From the NCBI GenBank assembly GCA_028697835.1, contig JAQVDK010000007.1, positions 1-43,823 on the forward strand: a stretch of 43,823 nt of DNA, in the 5' to 3' direction. How positions within the stretch are numbered: position 1 is the first letter of the stretch; every line of letters starts with the position of its first letter. The DNA comes from Eubacteriales bacterium. Its GTDB lineage: Bacteria; Bacillota; Clostridia; Monoglobales; Firm-18. The notes under the pieces are model-generated. The model was not told the DNA's origin, ran no database searches, and saw only the letters and a list, made by a program, of their open reading frames with translations. Positions 10,940 to 19,797 of the stretch are shown here, piece by piece. The translations under genes were made by a program, and so were the position numbers.

Positions 10940-11713
10940 GTGTGTTTTTTGCTTAACAGGTTTACAAGAGCTGAAATTTTGCTTGGCAAAGAAACAATGG
11001 ATAGATTAGAAAATGCAAAGGTTGCGGTGTTTGGTGTGGGAGGCGTGGGCTCATACGCTGCGGAAGCCCTTGCAAGGAGCGGGGTAGGAAGCATAACCGT
11101 GGTGGATGATGACAAAGTATGCCTTACAAACATCAACAGACAGCTTATTGCCACCCAAAAGACCGTTGGCAAGGTAAAAGTGGAGGTTATGAAAGAAAGA
11201 ATTCTTGAGATTAACCCAAAGGCGCAGGTTTTTGCATTTCAAACATTTTACGGACCGGAAACAGCCTCACAGTTTGACCTTGGTGAATATGATTATATAG
11301 TTGACGCAATAGATACCGTAACATCCAAGCTTGTTTTAATAGAAAACGCCAAAAAGGCAGGCACTCCCATAATAAGCTGTATGGGGGCGGGGAATAAGCT
11401 GGACCCCACAAAATTCGAAGTGGATGATATATACAATACAACTGTGTGCCCTTTAGCTAAAGTTATGCGAAAGGAGCTTCGGGCAAGGGGGATAGACTCC
11501 TTAAAGGTTGTATATTCCAAAGAACCTGCCCTAACACCCTTTGAAAGAGAGGAGACAAGCTGCAAGCATAACTGCGTTTGCCCCCCGGGAACAAGGCGAA
11601 ACTGCAGCGTGCGCAGGCAAATACCGGGAAGTGTGTCTTTTGTGCCGCCGGTGGCGGGGCTGATTATAGCCGGCGAGGTTATAAAAGACATAGGTCGCAC
11701 TATAAGGGAGTGA
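10940..11713 (+). CDS. tcdA: tRNA threonylcarbamoyladenosine dehydratase (TcdA/CsdL-like, ThiF/E1 superfamily)
   Basis: FTRAEILLGKETMDRLENAKVAVFGVGGVGSYAAEALARSGVG...DIDKVCLTNINRQ-type motif (DDDKVCLTNINRQ). Confidence 0.92.
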   Translation: MCFLLNRFTRAEILLGKETMDRLENAKVAVFGVGGVGSYAAEALARSGVGSITVVDDDKVCLTNINRQLIATQKTVGKVKVEVMKERILEINPKAQVFAFQTFYGPETASQFDLGEYDYIVDAIDTVTSKLVLIENAKKAGTPIISCMGAGNKLDPTKFEVDDIYNTTVCPLAKVMRKELRARGIDSLKVVYSKEPALTPFEREETSCKHNCVCPPGTRRNCSVRRQIPGSVSFVPPVAGLIIAGEVIKDIGRTIRE

Positions 11714-11718
11714 TAAAA

Positions 11719-12609
11719 ATGCAAGCGGACTATATTGAAAAAATAGTAAAAAGTATAGAGCCTTTTCAAAAAATGTATAATGTTATAAGACTTGTTGACC
11801 CAAAGGTTAACAAGGTGCTTTATCTTAAAGGCAACGAGCCTGTGGAGATGGAATCAAAGTGCTTTGAATTTTGGAACAAAAACGAGCATTGCCAAAATTG
11901 TGTTTCCATAAGGGCGCATTTGGAAAAGGATACCTTTGTCAAAATTGAATATGTTAAGGATAATATTTATATGATAACCGCGCTGCCTGTAAATATCGGC
12001 GGCAGGGAAGTTGTTGTGGAGCTTTTAAAGAATGTTACAAGCAGTATTATTATAGAAGATGAAAATTTCAGAAGCACTCCCGAGGTTTATACCATGATAG
12101 AGGCTATAAACGCCTTTGCTCTAAAAGACAATCTTACAAATGCATATAACCGAAGGTATATAAACGAAACCCTTACTTTGGACCTTATAAGCGCCACCCT
12201 TACGGAAAAACCTCTTTGCCTTATCATGGCGGATATTGACCGATTTAAAGAAATAAATGATAAATACGGACATGTTGCAGGGGATAATGTAATAAAATCT
12301 TTTGCAGATATTTTGATAGACTCCATTAGCGGGCATGAAGGTTGGGTAGGCAGGTTTGGCGGGGAGGAGTTTTTATGCTGCCTGACAAATTCAACCTTGG
12401 AGGACGCCGTCCAAATAGCGGAAAAAATACGAAAACGGGTTGAGGAAACAACTTTTTACGCAGGTGAAAATAAAATGTCCATAACCGCAAGCTTTGGAGT
12501 TTACTGTGCAAAGCCCAAGGTGGACACCCAAGCATCGAATTTGCTTGACCTTGTGGACAAAAATCTTTACAATGCAAAGGTGAAAGGCAGAAACAGGGTG
12601 GAATATTAA
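11719..12609 (+). CDS. Diguanylate cyclase (GGDEF domain) with N-terminal Cys-containing PAS-like sensor
   Basis: DNLTNAYNRRYINE, MADIDRFKEINDKYGHVAGD, RFGGEEFLCCL; start trimmed to ATG 11719. Confidence 0.92.
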   Translation: MQADYIEKIVKSIEPFQKMYNVIRLVDPKVNKVLYLKGNEPVEMESKCFEFWNKNEHCQNCVSIRAHLEKDTFVKIEYVKDNIYMITALPVNIGGREVVVELLKNVTSSIIIEDENFRSTPEVYTMIEAINAFALKDNLTNAYNRRYINETLTLDLISATLTEKPLCLIMADIDRFKEINDKYGHVAGDNVIKSFADILIDSISGHEGWVGRFGGEEFLCCLTNSTLEDAVQIAEKIRKRVEETTFYAGENKMSITASFGVYCAKPKVDTQASNLLDLVDKNLYNAKVKGRNRVEY

Positions 12610-12738
12610 CCTTTGCCAAATAGCAGTTAAATTGGGGAGTATGCTAAAATTTATTTAAATACTTGTTTTTTTGTGGTAAAAATGTTATAATGTTAGAACG
12701 AAAAAAATTTTACGTTAAAATATACGGAGTATTGGTCT

Positions 12739-13467
12739 ATGCCTAAATTTTTTGTAAATGAGGGTCAGATAAAAGATGGTCTGATTTCCATAATAGGGGA
12801 TGATGTATCCCATATTTCCAGGGTTTTGCGAATGGCGCAGGGGGATTTGCTTACCGTCTGCGACAAAGTGGGGCATGACTACCATGTTCGCATACAGAAA
12901 ATAGACAAGGCGGAAATTATAGCAGAAATTTTGGAAAAATACCCATGCAAGGCAGAGCCCAATGTCGAAGCGGTGCTTTTTCAATGTATGCCCAAGCAGG
13001 GTAAAATGGAATATATCATTCAAAAAACCACAGAGCTTGGTGTATCAAAAATTGTTCCCGTTTTTTCAAAACGCTGCGTGGTAAGGCCAACGGGAAAGTT
13101 GTCGGATAAAATAAAAAGATGGCAAAAAATTGCCCTTGAGGCGGCAAAGCAAAGCGGCAGGGGAGTTGTGCCAAAGGTTTTAGAGCCCGTAGGCTTTAAA
13201 GAGGCCATCGACCATATGTTGGAGCTTGAAAAGGCATTTATGCTTTACGAGGAAGAAGAAAACAACCGAATTAAGTCGATTTTACAAGAAGAATTCAAAC
13301 AAATTGGTTTTATTGTAGGCCCTGAAGGAGGCTTTGACGAAAGCGAAGCCGCTTTTGCCAAGGAAAAAGGCATACCCGCCATAACCTTGGGAAACAGGAT
13401 TCTTCGCACGGAAACCGCAGGGGCGGCTGTTTTGCCCATTATAATGTATTCCCAGAATGACATATAA
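12739..13467 (+). CDS. rsmE: 16S rRNA m3U1498 methyltransferase RsmE
   Basis: HISRVLRMAQGD, QCMPKQGKMEYIIQKTTELGV, GPEGGFDESEAAFA, LGNRILRTETAG. Confidence 0.95.
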   Translation: MPKFFVNEGQIKDGLISIIGDDVSHISRVLRMAQGDLLTVCDKVGHDYHVRIQKIDKAEIIAEILEKYPCKAEPNVEAVLFQCMPKQGKMEYIIQKTTELGVSKIVPVFSKRCVVRPTGKLSDKIKRWQKIALEAAKQSGRGVVPKVLEPVGFKEAIDHMLELEKAFMLYEEEENNRIKSILQEEFKQIGFIVGPEGGFDESEAAFAKEKGIPAITLGNRILRTETAGAAVLPIIMYSQNDI

Positions 13468-13480
13468 GGAGTGTTCAATA

Positions 13481-13954
13481 GTGAATAAAAAGCATAAAAT
13501 TAGCATGACCGAAAAAATTGCAAATGATTTTCTGTTGCAGTTTGCTTACGGCATTGCATCTTCGATTGTTTTGCTTTTCATATACAATGCAAGCCTGTTT
13601 AGGTATGGCGGAGCAATAGGAAGCGCCATGCCCAAGGTGTTGTGGACACTTTTTGGGATATCGCTTGCAGGCGGTGTGGCTTATGTTGGGGCATGGAGGA
13701 AAACCAAAAGAAACGGTTTTAAAATCGCTGCAATTTATCTGTTTGTAACTGCGGCAGGATTTTTTTGGTGCGTAGGCCTGCAGAAAATTGCATTCTACTT
13801 AAAATCCTTCATACCTTCTCTTGGATATTTTGCAAACACAAAACGTTTGATGGAAATGCTTTTTATTGTCATTGGCTTGTCGATTGTTGTCGAAATTGTT
13901 GTGTATTGGTATAGGTTGCGTGCCTTAAGGGGTAAAAGGGTTAAAAAAATCTGA
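13481..13954 (+). CDS. Hypothetical multi-pass membrane protein
   Basis: ORF with about 4 hydrophobic segments; GTG start at 13481 after AAGGAG; no family recognised. Confidence 0.65.
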   Translation: MNKKHKISMTEKIANDFLLQFAYGIASSIVLLFIYNASLFRYGGAIGSAMPKVLWTLFGISLAGGVAYVGAWRKTKRNGFKIAAIYLFVTAAGFFWCVGLQKIAFYLKSFIPSLGYFANTKRLMEMLFIVIGLSIVVEIVVYWYRLRALRGKRVKKI

Positions 13955-13967
13955 ATTTTGGAATACT

Positions 13968-13993
13968 AAAGTCCGATAACATCGGACTTTTGT
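13968..13993 (+). terminator. Rho-independent terminator
   Basis: AAAGTCCGAT-AAC-ATCGGACTTTTGTT. Confidence 0.85.
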
Positions 13994-14059
13994 TAATTAT
14001 CGCACTTTTTAAATTTGTCAAAAAACACTTTTAATCGGAAAAGGGAGGTAAAAATTTTA

Positions 14060-15313
14060 ATGAGTATTCAATCCGTGGAAATTAAAAACGGTGTGAAATT
14101 GCACTATCTTCATACTAAAAAATTTAAAACCAACTCTTTGGGCGTTTATTTCCACAGGCCCATGCAAAAAAGCGAGGCTACAATAAACGCCCTGCTTTCC
14201 AATGTGATAAAAAGGGGCTGTCCTCTTTTCCCCCGGACAAAAGAGCTTGCCAGGCAGCTTGAGGCACTTTACGGCTCGAAGGTTGTCTCGGGCGTGCGAA
14301 AAAAAGGAGATTCTCAGGTAATTTATATTAATTTTGAGTTTGTTAACGAAAATTATGTTTTAAAGTCGCAGCCTGTGATGGAAAATATTTTGGACCTTGT
14401 AAAGAGCATGGTTTTTGCTCAGGAGGGCTTTTTAAAGGAGTATGTAAGCCAGGAAAAGGAAAATTTAAAACAGCTTATTATGGCGCAGATGAACGATAAA
14501 AGGGCATATGCCGCCCAGCGCTGCGTAGAAATCATGTGTAAGCAGGAGCCTTACGGAATTTGCGAGCTTGGGTTTATAGACGATGTTGACGGCATAAACG
14601 AGGGGGACCTTTTTGAGCATTATAAAAACGTTGTTTTAAAAAGCCCCGTTGATATATTTATAACCGGTGATGTGGATATTTTCTGGGTAGAACAAAAAAT
14701 TAAGGAAATGCTTGAATATATTGAGGTAAAATCTGTGAAATATCCCGAAACGGTTATAATAAAGGATATAGGGGAAATTAAAAATGTTACTGAAACCCAG
14801 AATATTGCCCAAGGGAAGCTTAGCCTTGGTTTTAGGACAAAAACTGCAAGCTGGGATGAAAAATACCCTGCATTGCTTATTTATAACGCTGTGTTTGGCG
14901 GCGGGCCTTTCTCAAAGCTTTTCAATAATGTGCGCGAGAAGCTTTCGCTGGCTTATTATGCAAGCTCCCGCCTTGATATGTTCAAAGGTGTTATGATTGT
15001 AAACTCGGGTATTGAAGTGGCAAACTTCCAAAAGGCTTATGATGAAATTATGACTCAGTTTAAAGCTATGGCAAATGGCGATATTACTGACGAGGAAATG
15101 TCTGCGGCTGTGCTTTCCACTGTGAATAATATAAGGTCAATGACGGACAGTGCCATGGTGATGGAGGATTATTGGCTTGGGCGCCTTATAACAGGCACCG
15201 CTTTGGATATAGACGAGCTTATAAGCATGCTAAAGCGGGTTACAAAACAGCAGGTGATTGAGGTTGCGCAAAATGTTGACCTTGATACTGTGTACTTTTT
15301 GAAAGGAGTGTAG
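14060..15313 (+). CDS. yfmF: M16-family peptidase-like protein, YfmF type (EF-P 5-aminopentanol modification-associated)
   Basis: M16 fold (RGCPLFPRTKELARQLEALYGSKV; FGGGPFSKLFNNVREKLSLAYYASSRLD) without HxxEH; paired with YfmH-like gene. Confidence 0.85.
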   Translation: MSIQSVEIKNGVKLHYLHTKKFKTNSLGVYFHRPMQKSEATINALLSNVIKRGCPLFPRTKELARQLEALYGSKVVSGVRKKGDSQVIYINFEFVNENYVLKSQPVMENILDLVKSMVFAQEGFLKEYVSQEKENLKQLIMAQMNDKRAYAAQRCVEIMCKQEPYGICELGFIDDVDGINEGDLFEHYKNVVLKSPVDIFITGDVDIFWVEQKIKEMLEYIEVKSVKYPETVIIKDIGEIKNVTETQNIAQGKLSLGFRTKTASWDEKYPALLIYNAVFGGGPFSKLFNNVREKLSLAYYASSRLDMFKGVMIVNSGIEVANFQKAYDEIMTQFKAMANGDITDEEMSAAVLSTVNNIRSMTDSAMVMEDYWLGRLITGTALDIDELISMLKRVTKQQVIEVAQNVDLDTVYFLKGV

Positions 15314-15318
15314 TCTTA

Positions 15319-16593
15319 ATGGAGTTTGAAAAAATATATAATAAAAAACTAAACGAAACTTTATATAAAGGCCGGCATAAAAGCGGGCTTATGGTATATG
15401 TACTGCCAAAGCAGGGCTTTAGCAAAAGCTATGCCAGCTTTGCCGCAAGGGTTGGCTCCATTGACAATGAATTTATAGCCCCCGGCGATACGGAGCCTAC
15501 CAAAATTCCCGACGGGGTTGCCCACTTTTTAGAGCATAAAATGTTTGAACAGCCCGACGGCACCAACTCCTTCGACAGCTTTAGCAAGACGGGCGCCTCG
15601 GCAAATGCTTATACAAGCTTTACCACAACAGCCTATATTTTTTCAAGCACGGACAGGTTTTATGAAAATCTTGAAATACTTCTTGACTATGTTGAAAAGC
15701 CCCATTTTACCGATGAAAATGTGGCTAAAGAGCAGGGGATTATCGGTCAGGAAATACGAATGTATGACGACGACCCAAACTGGAGGGTTTTCTTCAACCT
15801 TTTGACCGCCCTTTATGAAAAGCACCCTGTTAGAAACGACATTGCGGGAACTGTGGAGAGTATTGCGAAAATTGACAAGGACCTTCTTTATAAATGCTAC
15901 CACAGCTTTTACAACCCGTCGAATATGATTTTGTTTACCTGCGGGGATGTGGAGTGCGACAAGGTTGCGCAGGTTGTGGATAAATATGTGACCAACGCTC
16001 CCCTTGGCGAGATTAAAAGAATTTTCCCAAACGAGCCGGAAAATGTGAATAAAAAGCTTGTGGAGCAGAAATTAAGCGTTGCAAATCCGCTTTTTATGAT
16101 TGGATTTAAGGATAATGACTTAGGCAAAACAGGCAGCGAAATGATGAGGAAAATTATTGTTACCGAGATTTTAAACAGAATGCTTGTTGGAAAAAGCAGC
16201 AAAACTTACAACAGTCTGTATGAAAAGGGTCTTATAAACGACAGCTTTTTCTTTGAATATAGCTGCGAGGCGGACTATGCTTTTGCGGCAATGGGAGGAG
16301 AGAGCACAGACCCAAATGCCGCAAAGGAAGAAATTTTAGAAGGAATAAAAAAGGCAGAGCTTTTGGAAGAAGATTTTTTAAGATGCAAAAAGTCTTTGAT
16401 TGGCAGGTTCCTAAGGATGTTCAACAGTGTGGAAGGGCTGTCCAATGTGTTTGTTAGCAGTATTTTCCAAGGCATGGATATGTTTGAATACCTTGACATA
16501 TGCGAAAGCGTGACTCTTGAAGAAGCACGCCTTCGGAAAGAATATTTGTTTAGGGAAGAAAATTGTGCCATGTCTATTGTTTGGCCCAACTAA
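15319..16593 (+). CDS. yfmH: M16-family zinc peptidase, YfmH type
   Basis: HxxEH zinc motif in GVAHFLEHKMFE; ASANAYTSFTTTAYIFSS. Confidence 0.88.
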   Translation: MEFEKIYNKKLNETLYKGRHKSGLMVYVLPKQGFSKSYASFAARVGSIDNEFIAPGDTEPTKIPDGVAHFLEHKMFEQPDGTNSFDSFSKTGASANAYTSFTTTAYIFSSTDRFYENLEILLDYVEKPHFTDENVAKEQGIIGQEIRMYDDDPNWRVFFNLLTALYEKHPVRNDIAGTVESIAKIDKDLLYKCYHSFYNPSNMILFTCGDVECDKVAQVVDKYVTNAPLGEIKRIFPNEPENVNKKLVEQKLSVANPLFMIGFKDNDLGKTGSEMMRKIIVTEILNRMLVGKSSKTYNSLYEKGLINDSFFFEYSCEADYAFAAMGGESTDPNAAKEEILEGIKKAELLEEDFLRCKKSLIGRFLRMFNSVEGLSNVFVSSIFQGMDMFEYLDICESVTLEEARLRKEYLFREENCAMSIVWPN

Positions 16594-16602
16594 AAAGGAG
16601 CC

Positions 16603-17295
16603 CTACTTTTGTTCTTCTATAAGGCTGTAGAGCTTTGACAGTGCCGAGAAGATGCCGCCAACATCATCAATAATGCCATGTTTGACGGCTTCTTCTCCAA
16701 ACAGGATTGTTCCTACATCGTTTGCAATAATTCCTGTTTGATGAACCAACTCGTTAAAGTCCTCTGCGGGAATTTTAGAGTTTCTGACAATGAAATCCAC
16801 GACTCTTTCTTGTACCTTGTTAAAATAGTCATATGTTTGTGAAGTTCCAATAACCACACCGCTCATTCTTATGGGGTGTATGGTCATTGTGGCGCTTGGC
16901 ACGATAAACGAATGCTTTGCCGCCACCGCAAGAGGAACACCTATGCTATGCCCCCCGCCTAAAACCAAAGACACCGTGGGCTTGGACATGGAAGAAATCA
17001 TTTCAGCTATTGCAAGCCCGGCTTCCACGTCGCCGCCGACGGTGTTTAGGATAACCAAAAGGCCTTTTATGGTATCGTCTTGCTCTATGCTTACAAGCTG
17101 GGGGATAACGTGTTCATATTTTGTGGTTTTATTTTGGGGCGGAAGCACCATATGCCCTTCTATTTGTCCGATAATTGTAAGAGAATGGATTTTGTGCGGC
17201 GCATTTTCGGAGATGGTAATACCGCTGTCGTTTTGGGGCGGCATCATCCCTTCGCCATTTTGTGGGGTGTTTTCCATGGTGGTTTTGCTGTCCAA
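16603..17295 (-). CDS. tepA: ClpP-like serine protease, TepA/YmfB type (translocation-enhancing protein)
   Basis: NTVGGDVEAGLAIAEMI, GGGHSIGVPLA (Ser nucleophile), TMTIHPIRMSG; probable TTG start 17295 after GAAGG. Confidence 0.85.
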   Translation of the reverse strand: MDSKTTMENTPQNGEGMMPPQNDSGITISENAPHKIHSLTIIGQIEGHMVLPPQNKTTKYEHVIPQLVSIEQDDTIKGLLVILNTVGGDVEAGLAIAEMISSMSKPTVSLVLGGGHSIGVPLAVAAKHSFIVPSATMTIHPIRMSGVVIGTSQTYDYFNKVQERVVDFIVRNSKIPAEDFNELVHQTGIIANDVGTILFGEEAVKHGIIDDVGGIFSALSKLYSLIEEQK

Positions 17296-17331
17296 TATAT
17301 CACAACCTTCCAAGAATATATTATTATATTC

Positions 17332-17360
17332 TTGTCAATTTAATATACATCTGTTATAAT
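17332..17360 (+). promoter_or_regulatory. SigmaA-type promoter for metA
   Basis: TTGTCA - 17 nt - TATAAT (extended TG). Confidence 0.7.
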
Positions 17361-17407
17361 TTATATATCGTGCTATACACATCATTGTAACGAAAGGGAT
17401 GATAAAG

Positions 17408-18325
17408 ATGCCTATTAAAATTGCAGATGATTTGCCTGCCAGAAAAACTCTTGAGGCTGAAAATATATTTGTTATGAGCGAAAAGCGTGCGCTAAGTCAG
17501 GACATAAGGCCGCTTAAGATTGCTATTTTAAACTTGATGCCCACGAAAATAACCACCGAAACGCAGCTTCTTCGCCTGCTTGGAAACAGCCCGCTGCAGG
17601 TTGATATAGAGCTTTTGAACACAAAAAGCTATCAAAGCAAAAACACTCCCGAGGAGCATCTTTTGACGTTTTACAAAACCTTTGACGATATTAAGGACCA
17701 AAAATTTGACGGAATGATTATAACCGGCGCCCCCGTGGAAAAGATGGAGTTTGAAGAAGTTGACTATTGGGACGAGCTTTGCGAAATCATGGAGTGGACC
17801 AAGGGAAATGTAACCTCAACATTACATATATGCTGGGGTGCTCAAGCGGGGCTATATTATCATTATAATGTGCCAAAATATACTTTGGACAAAAAAGTGT
17901 TTGGAGTGTTCAAGCACAGGGTAACCCGTAAAACAAAAATGCTAATGCGAGGCTTTGACGACCATTTCTTTGCGCCCCATTCCCGATATACCGAGGTGCG
18001 TGCCGAGGATATTGCAAAGGTTCCAAAGCTTGAGATTTTGTCCGTTTCGGACGAGGCGGGGGTTTATTTGGTGACAACAAAGGGCGGAAAGCAGATTTTC
18101 GTCATGGGGCATTCCGAGTACGATGCGGTGACCTTAAGCCAGGAATATCACCGTGATATTGACAGAGGGCTTGACATAGACGTTCCAAAAAACTATTTTC
18201 CCAATGACGATGCAAAAAAACAGCCCTTGGTAACGTGGCGTGCGCATGCTAATTTGCTTTTTGCAAACTGGCTTAACTACCATGTTTACCAGACCACTCC
18301 ATACGATTTGAATAAAATTAAGTGA
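17408..18325 (+). CDS. metA: Homoserine O-acyltransferase MetA (acetyl-CoA specificity predicted)
   Basis: [67 protein letters not shown]. Confidence 0.95.
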   Translation: MPIKIADDLPARKTLEAENIFVMSEKRALSQDIRPLKIAILNLMPTKITTETQLLRLLGNSPLQVDIELLNTKSYQSKNTPEEHLLTFYKTFDDIKDQKFDGMIITGAPVEKMEFEEVDYWDELCEIMEWTKGNVTSTLHICWGAQAGLYYHYNVPKYTLDKKVFGVFKHRVTRKTKMLMRGFDDHFFAPHSRYTEVRAEDIAKVPKLEILSVSDEAGVYLVTTKGGKQIFVMGHSEYDAVTLSQEYHRDIDRGLDIDVPKNYFPNDDAKKQPLVTWRAHANLLFANWLNYHVYQTTPYDLNKIK

Positions 18326-18337
18326 GGGGATTTGTAT

Positions 18338-18982
18338 ATGGCAAATGAAAAGAAAATATCCTTTGAAGTCATAAAAAGGCTGCCAAGATACTACAGGTAC
18401 TTAGGCGAGCTTAAAAGCAACAATATTACAAGAATTTCATCTAAGGAGCTAAGCCGCAGGATGAACGTTACCGCATCCCAAATCCGACAGGATTTAAACT
18501 GCTTTGGCGGGTTTGGGCAGCAAGGCTATGGCTATAACGTGGAAGACTTACATGAAGCCATAGGCGATATTTTGGGTCTTAACAACGGGCATAAGACGAT
18601 TATAGTGGGAGCGGGAAACTTAGGGCGTGCCCTTGCAAATTACAAGTCGTTTGAAAAACGGGGCTTTAAGCTTGTTGGGATTTTTGATATTAACAACATA
18701 AAAATCGGGCAAAATATTGCCGGTCTTGATGTTCTGGACTTTAACGAGGCGGAAAAATATATACCCGACCTTGCGCCGGACATTGCCATCATTACAGTTC
18801 CGAAGGAAGCGGCGGGCAGCGTCGCAAAGAAGGTTATATCCCTTGGAATCAAGGGGCTTTTAAACTTTTCTTATACGGATATAGACGTGCCCGACGGCGT
18901 GGAAATTGAAAATGTTCATTTAAGCGACAGCCTTATGACTTTGTCATACAAGCTTGAGCAGCAAAAGAAACTCAACCAATAA
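18338..18982 (+). CDS. rex: Redox-sensing transcriptional repressor Rex
   Basis: RLPRYYRYL, SSKELSRRMNVTASQIRQDLNCFGGFGQQGYGYNV, GAGNLGRALANY. Confidence 0.97.
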   Translation: MANEKKISFEVIKRLPRYYRYLGELKSNNITRISSKELSRRMNVTASQIRQDLNCFGGFGQQGYGYNVEDLHEAIGDILGLNNGHKTIIVGAGNLGRALANYKSFEKRGFKLVGIFDINNIKIGQNIAGLDVLDFNEAEKYIPDLAPDIAIITVPKEAAGSVAKKVISLGIKGLLNFSYTDIDVPDGVEIENVHLSDSLMTLSYKLEQQKKLNQ

Positions 18983-19012
18983 TAATCAAATATTATTTAT
19001 GGAAAAGAGGGC

Positions 19013-19693
19013 TTGAAATTGGTAAAGAATCCTCCTGAAATCGAAGGAATGCTAAGAAGGCACATGATAAAAGTCCCCGAAGCCATATCCGCCGCAAGCG
19101 GAATTAAAATATTTGGAAGACTTATAAAATCCTTGGTGTTTACAACTGATGTTGCGGTAATTAGAAACTGCAATGCCAATGCGGTAATTGCGGTATATCC
19201 TTTCACGCCCCAGCCTGCCATAAGCCATGCAATAATACAGGTGTCCGACGTGCCTGTGTTTTGCGGCGTGGGCGGCGGGATAACCGGCGGCAAACGCTCC
19301 ATAAATCTTGCTCTTGACGCGGAAAACCAGGGGGCGATTGGTGTTGTTGTAAATGCGCCCACCACAAATTCAACCATATCAAAAATGCGTGATAGGATTG
19401 ATATTCCTATTGTGGTTACCGTTGTTTCGGAAAAAACGGATTTTGCAGCCAGGGTAAAGGCAGGGGCAAGTATTTTTAACGTTTCGGGTGCCGGAAAAAC
19501 AATCGAAATAATCCAAAGGATAAGGGATGTGCTTCCGGACATTGCCATAATTGCCACAGGCGGGCCGAGTGAGGAGACGATTTCGAAAACAATAGAGGCA
19601 GGGGCTAATGCCATAACCTATACGCCGCCTACTCCTGGAGAGATTTTGAAAAAGATTATGTCCGAGTACAGAACCGGCAGTAACATTATGTAA
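19013..19693 (+). CDS. Uncharacterised TIM-barrel (IMPDH/ThiG-like) protein annotated as 'hydrolase' in clostridia
   Basis: beta/alpha-barrel pattern: VPVFCGVGGGITGGKRSINLA, AGASIFNVSGAGKTIEIIQRI, IIATGGPSEETISKTIEAGANAITYTPPTPGEI. Confidence 0.65.
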   Translation: MKLVKNPPEIEGMLRRHMIKVPEAISAASGIKIFGRLIKSLVFTTDVAVIRNCNANAVIAVYPFTPQPAISHAIIQVSDVPVFCGVGGGITGGKRSINLALDAENQGAIGVVVNAPTTNSTISKMRDRIDIPIVVTVVSEKTDFAARVKAGASIFNVSGAGKTIEIIQRIRDVLPDIAIIATGGPSEETISKTIEAGANAITYTPPTPGEILKKIMSEYRTGSNIM

Positions 19694-19697
19694 AAAC

Positions 19698-19726
19698 TTG
19701 AAATAAATGCGCTAATATGTTAAAAT
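19698..19726 (+). promoter_or_regulatory. SigmaA-type promoter for secA
   Basis: TTGAAA - 17 nt - TAAAAT. Confidence 0.6.
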
Positions 19727-19797
19727 TATACTTATGTTTTTCGAGAGCAAAGTATGTGTTTAGGCCCTAAAGTGTGAAAACAGACGAGGTGTAGTTA

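Noticed and set aside
17334-17407. SAM (S-box) riboswitch or T-box leader before metA
   Set aside because: Only ~75 nt between the promoter -35 and the start codon, with no conserved S-box or T-box motifs or terminator.
18997-19614. 205-aa minus-strand ORF opposite the TIM-barrel gene
   Set aside because: Antisense to a plausible plus-strand CDS; composition typical of shadow ORFs.
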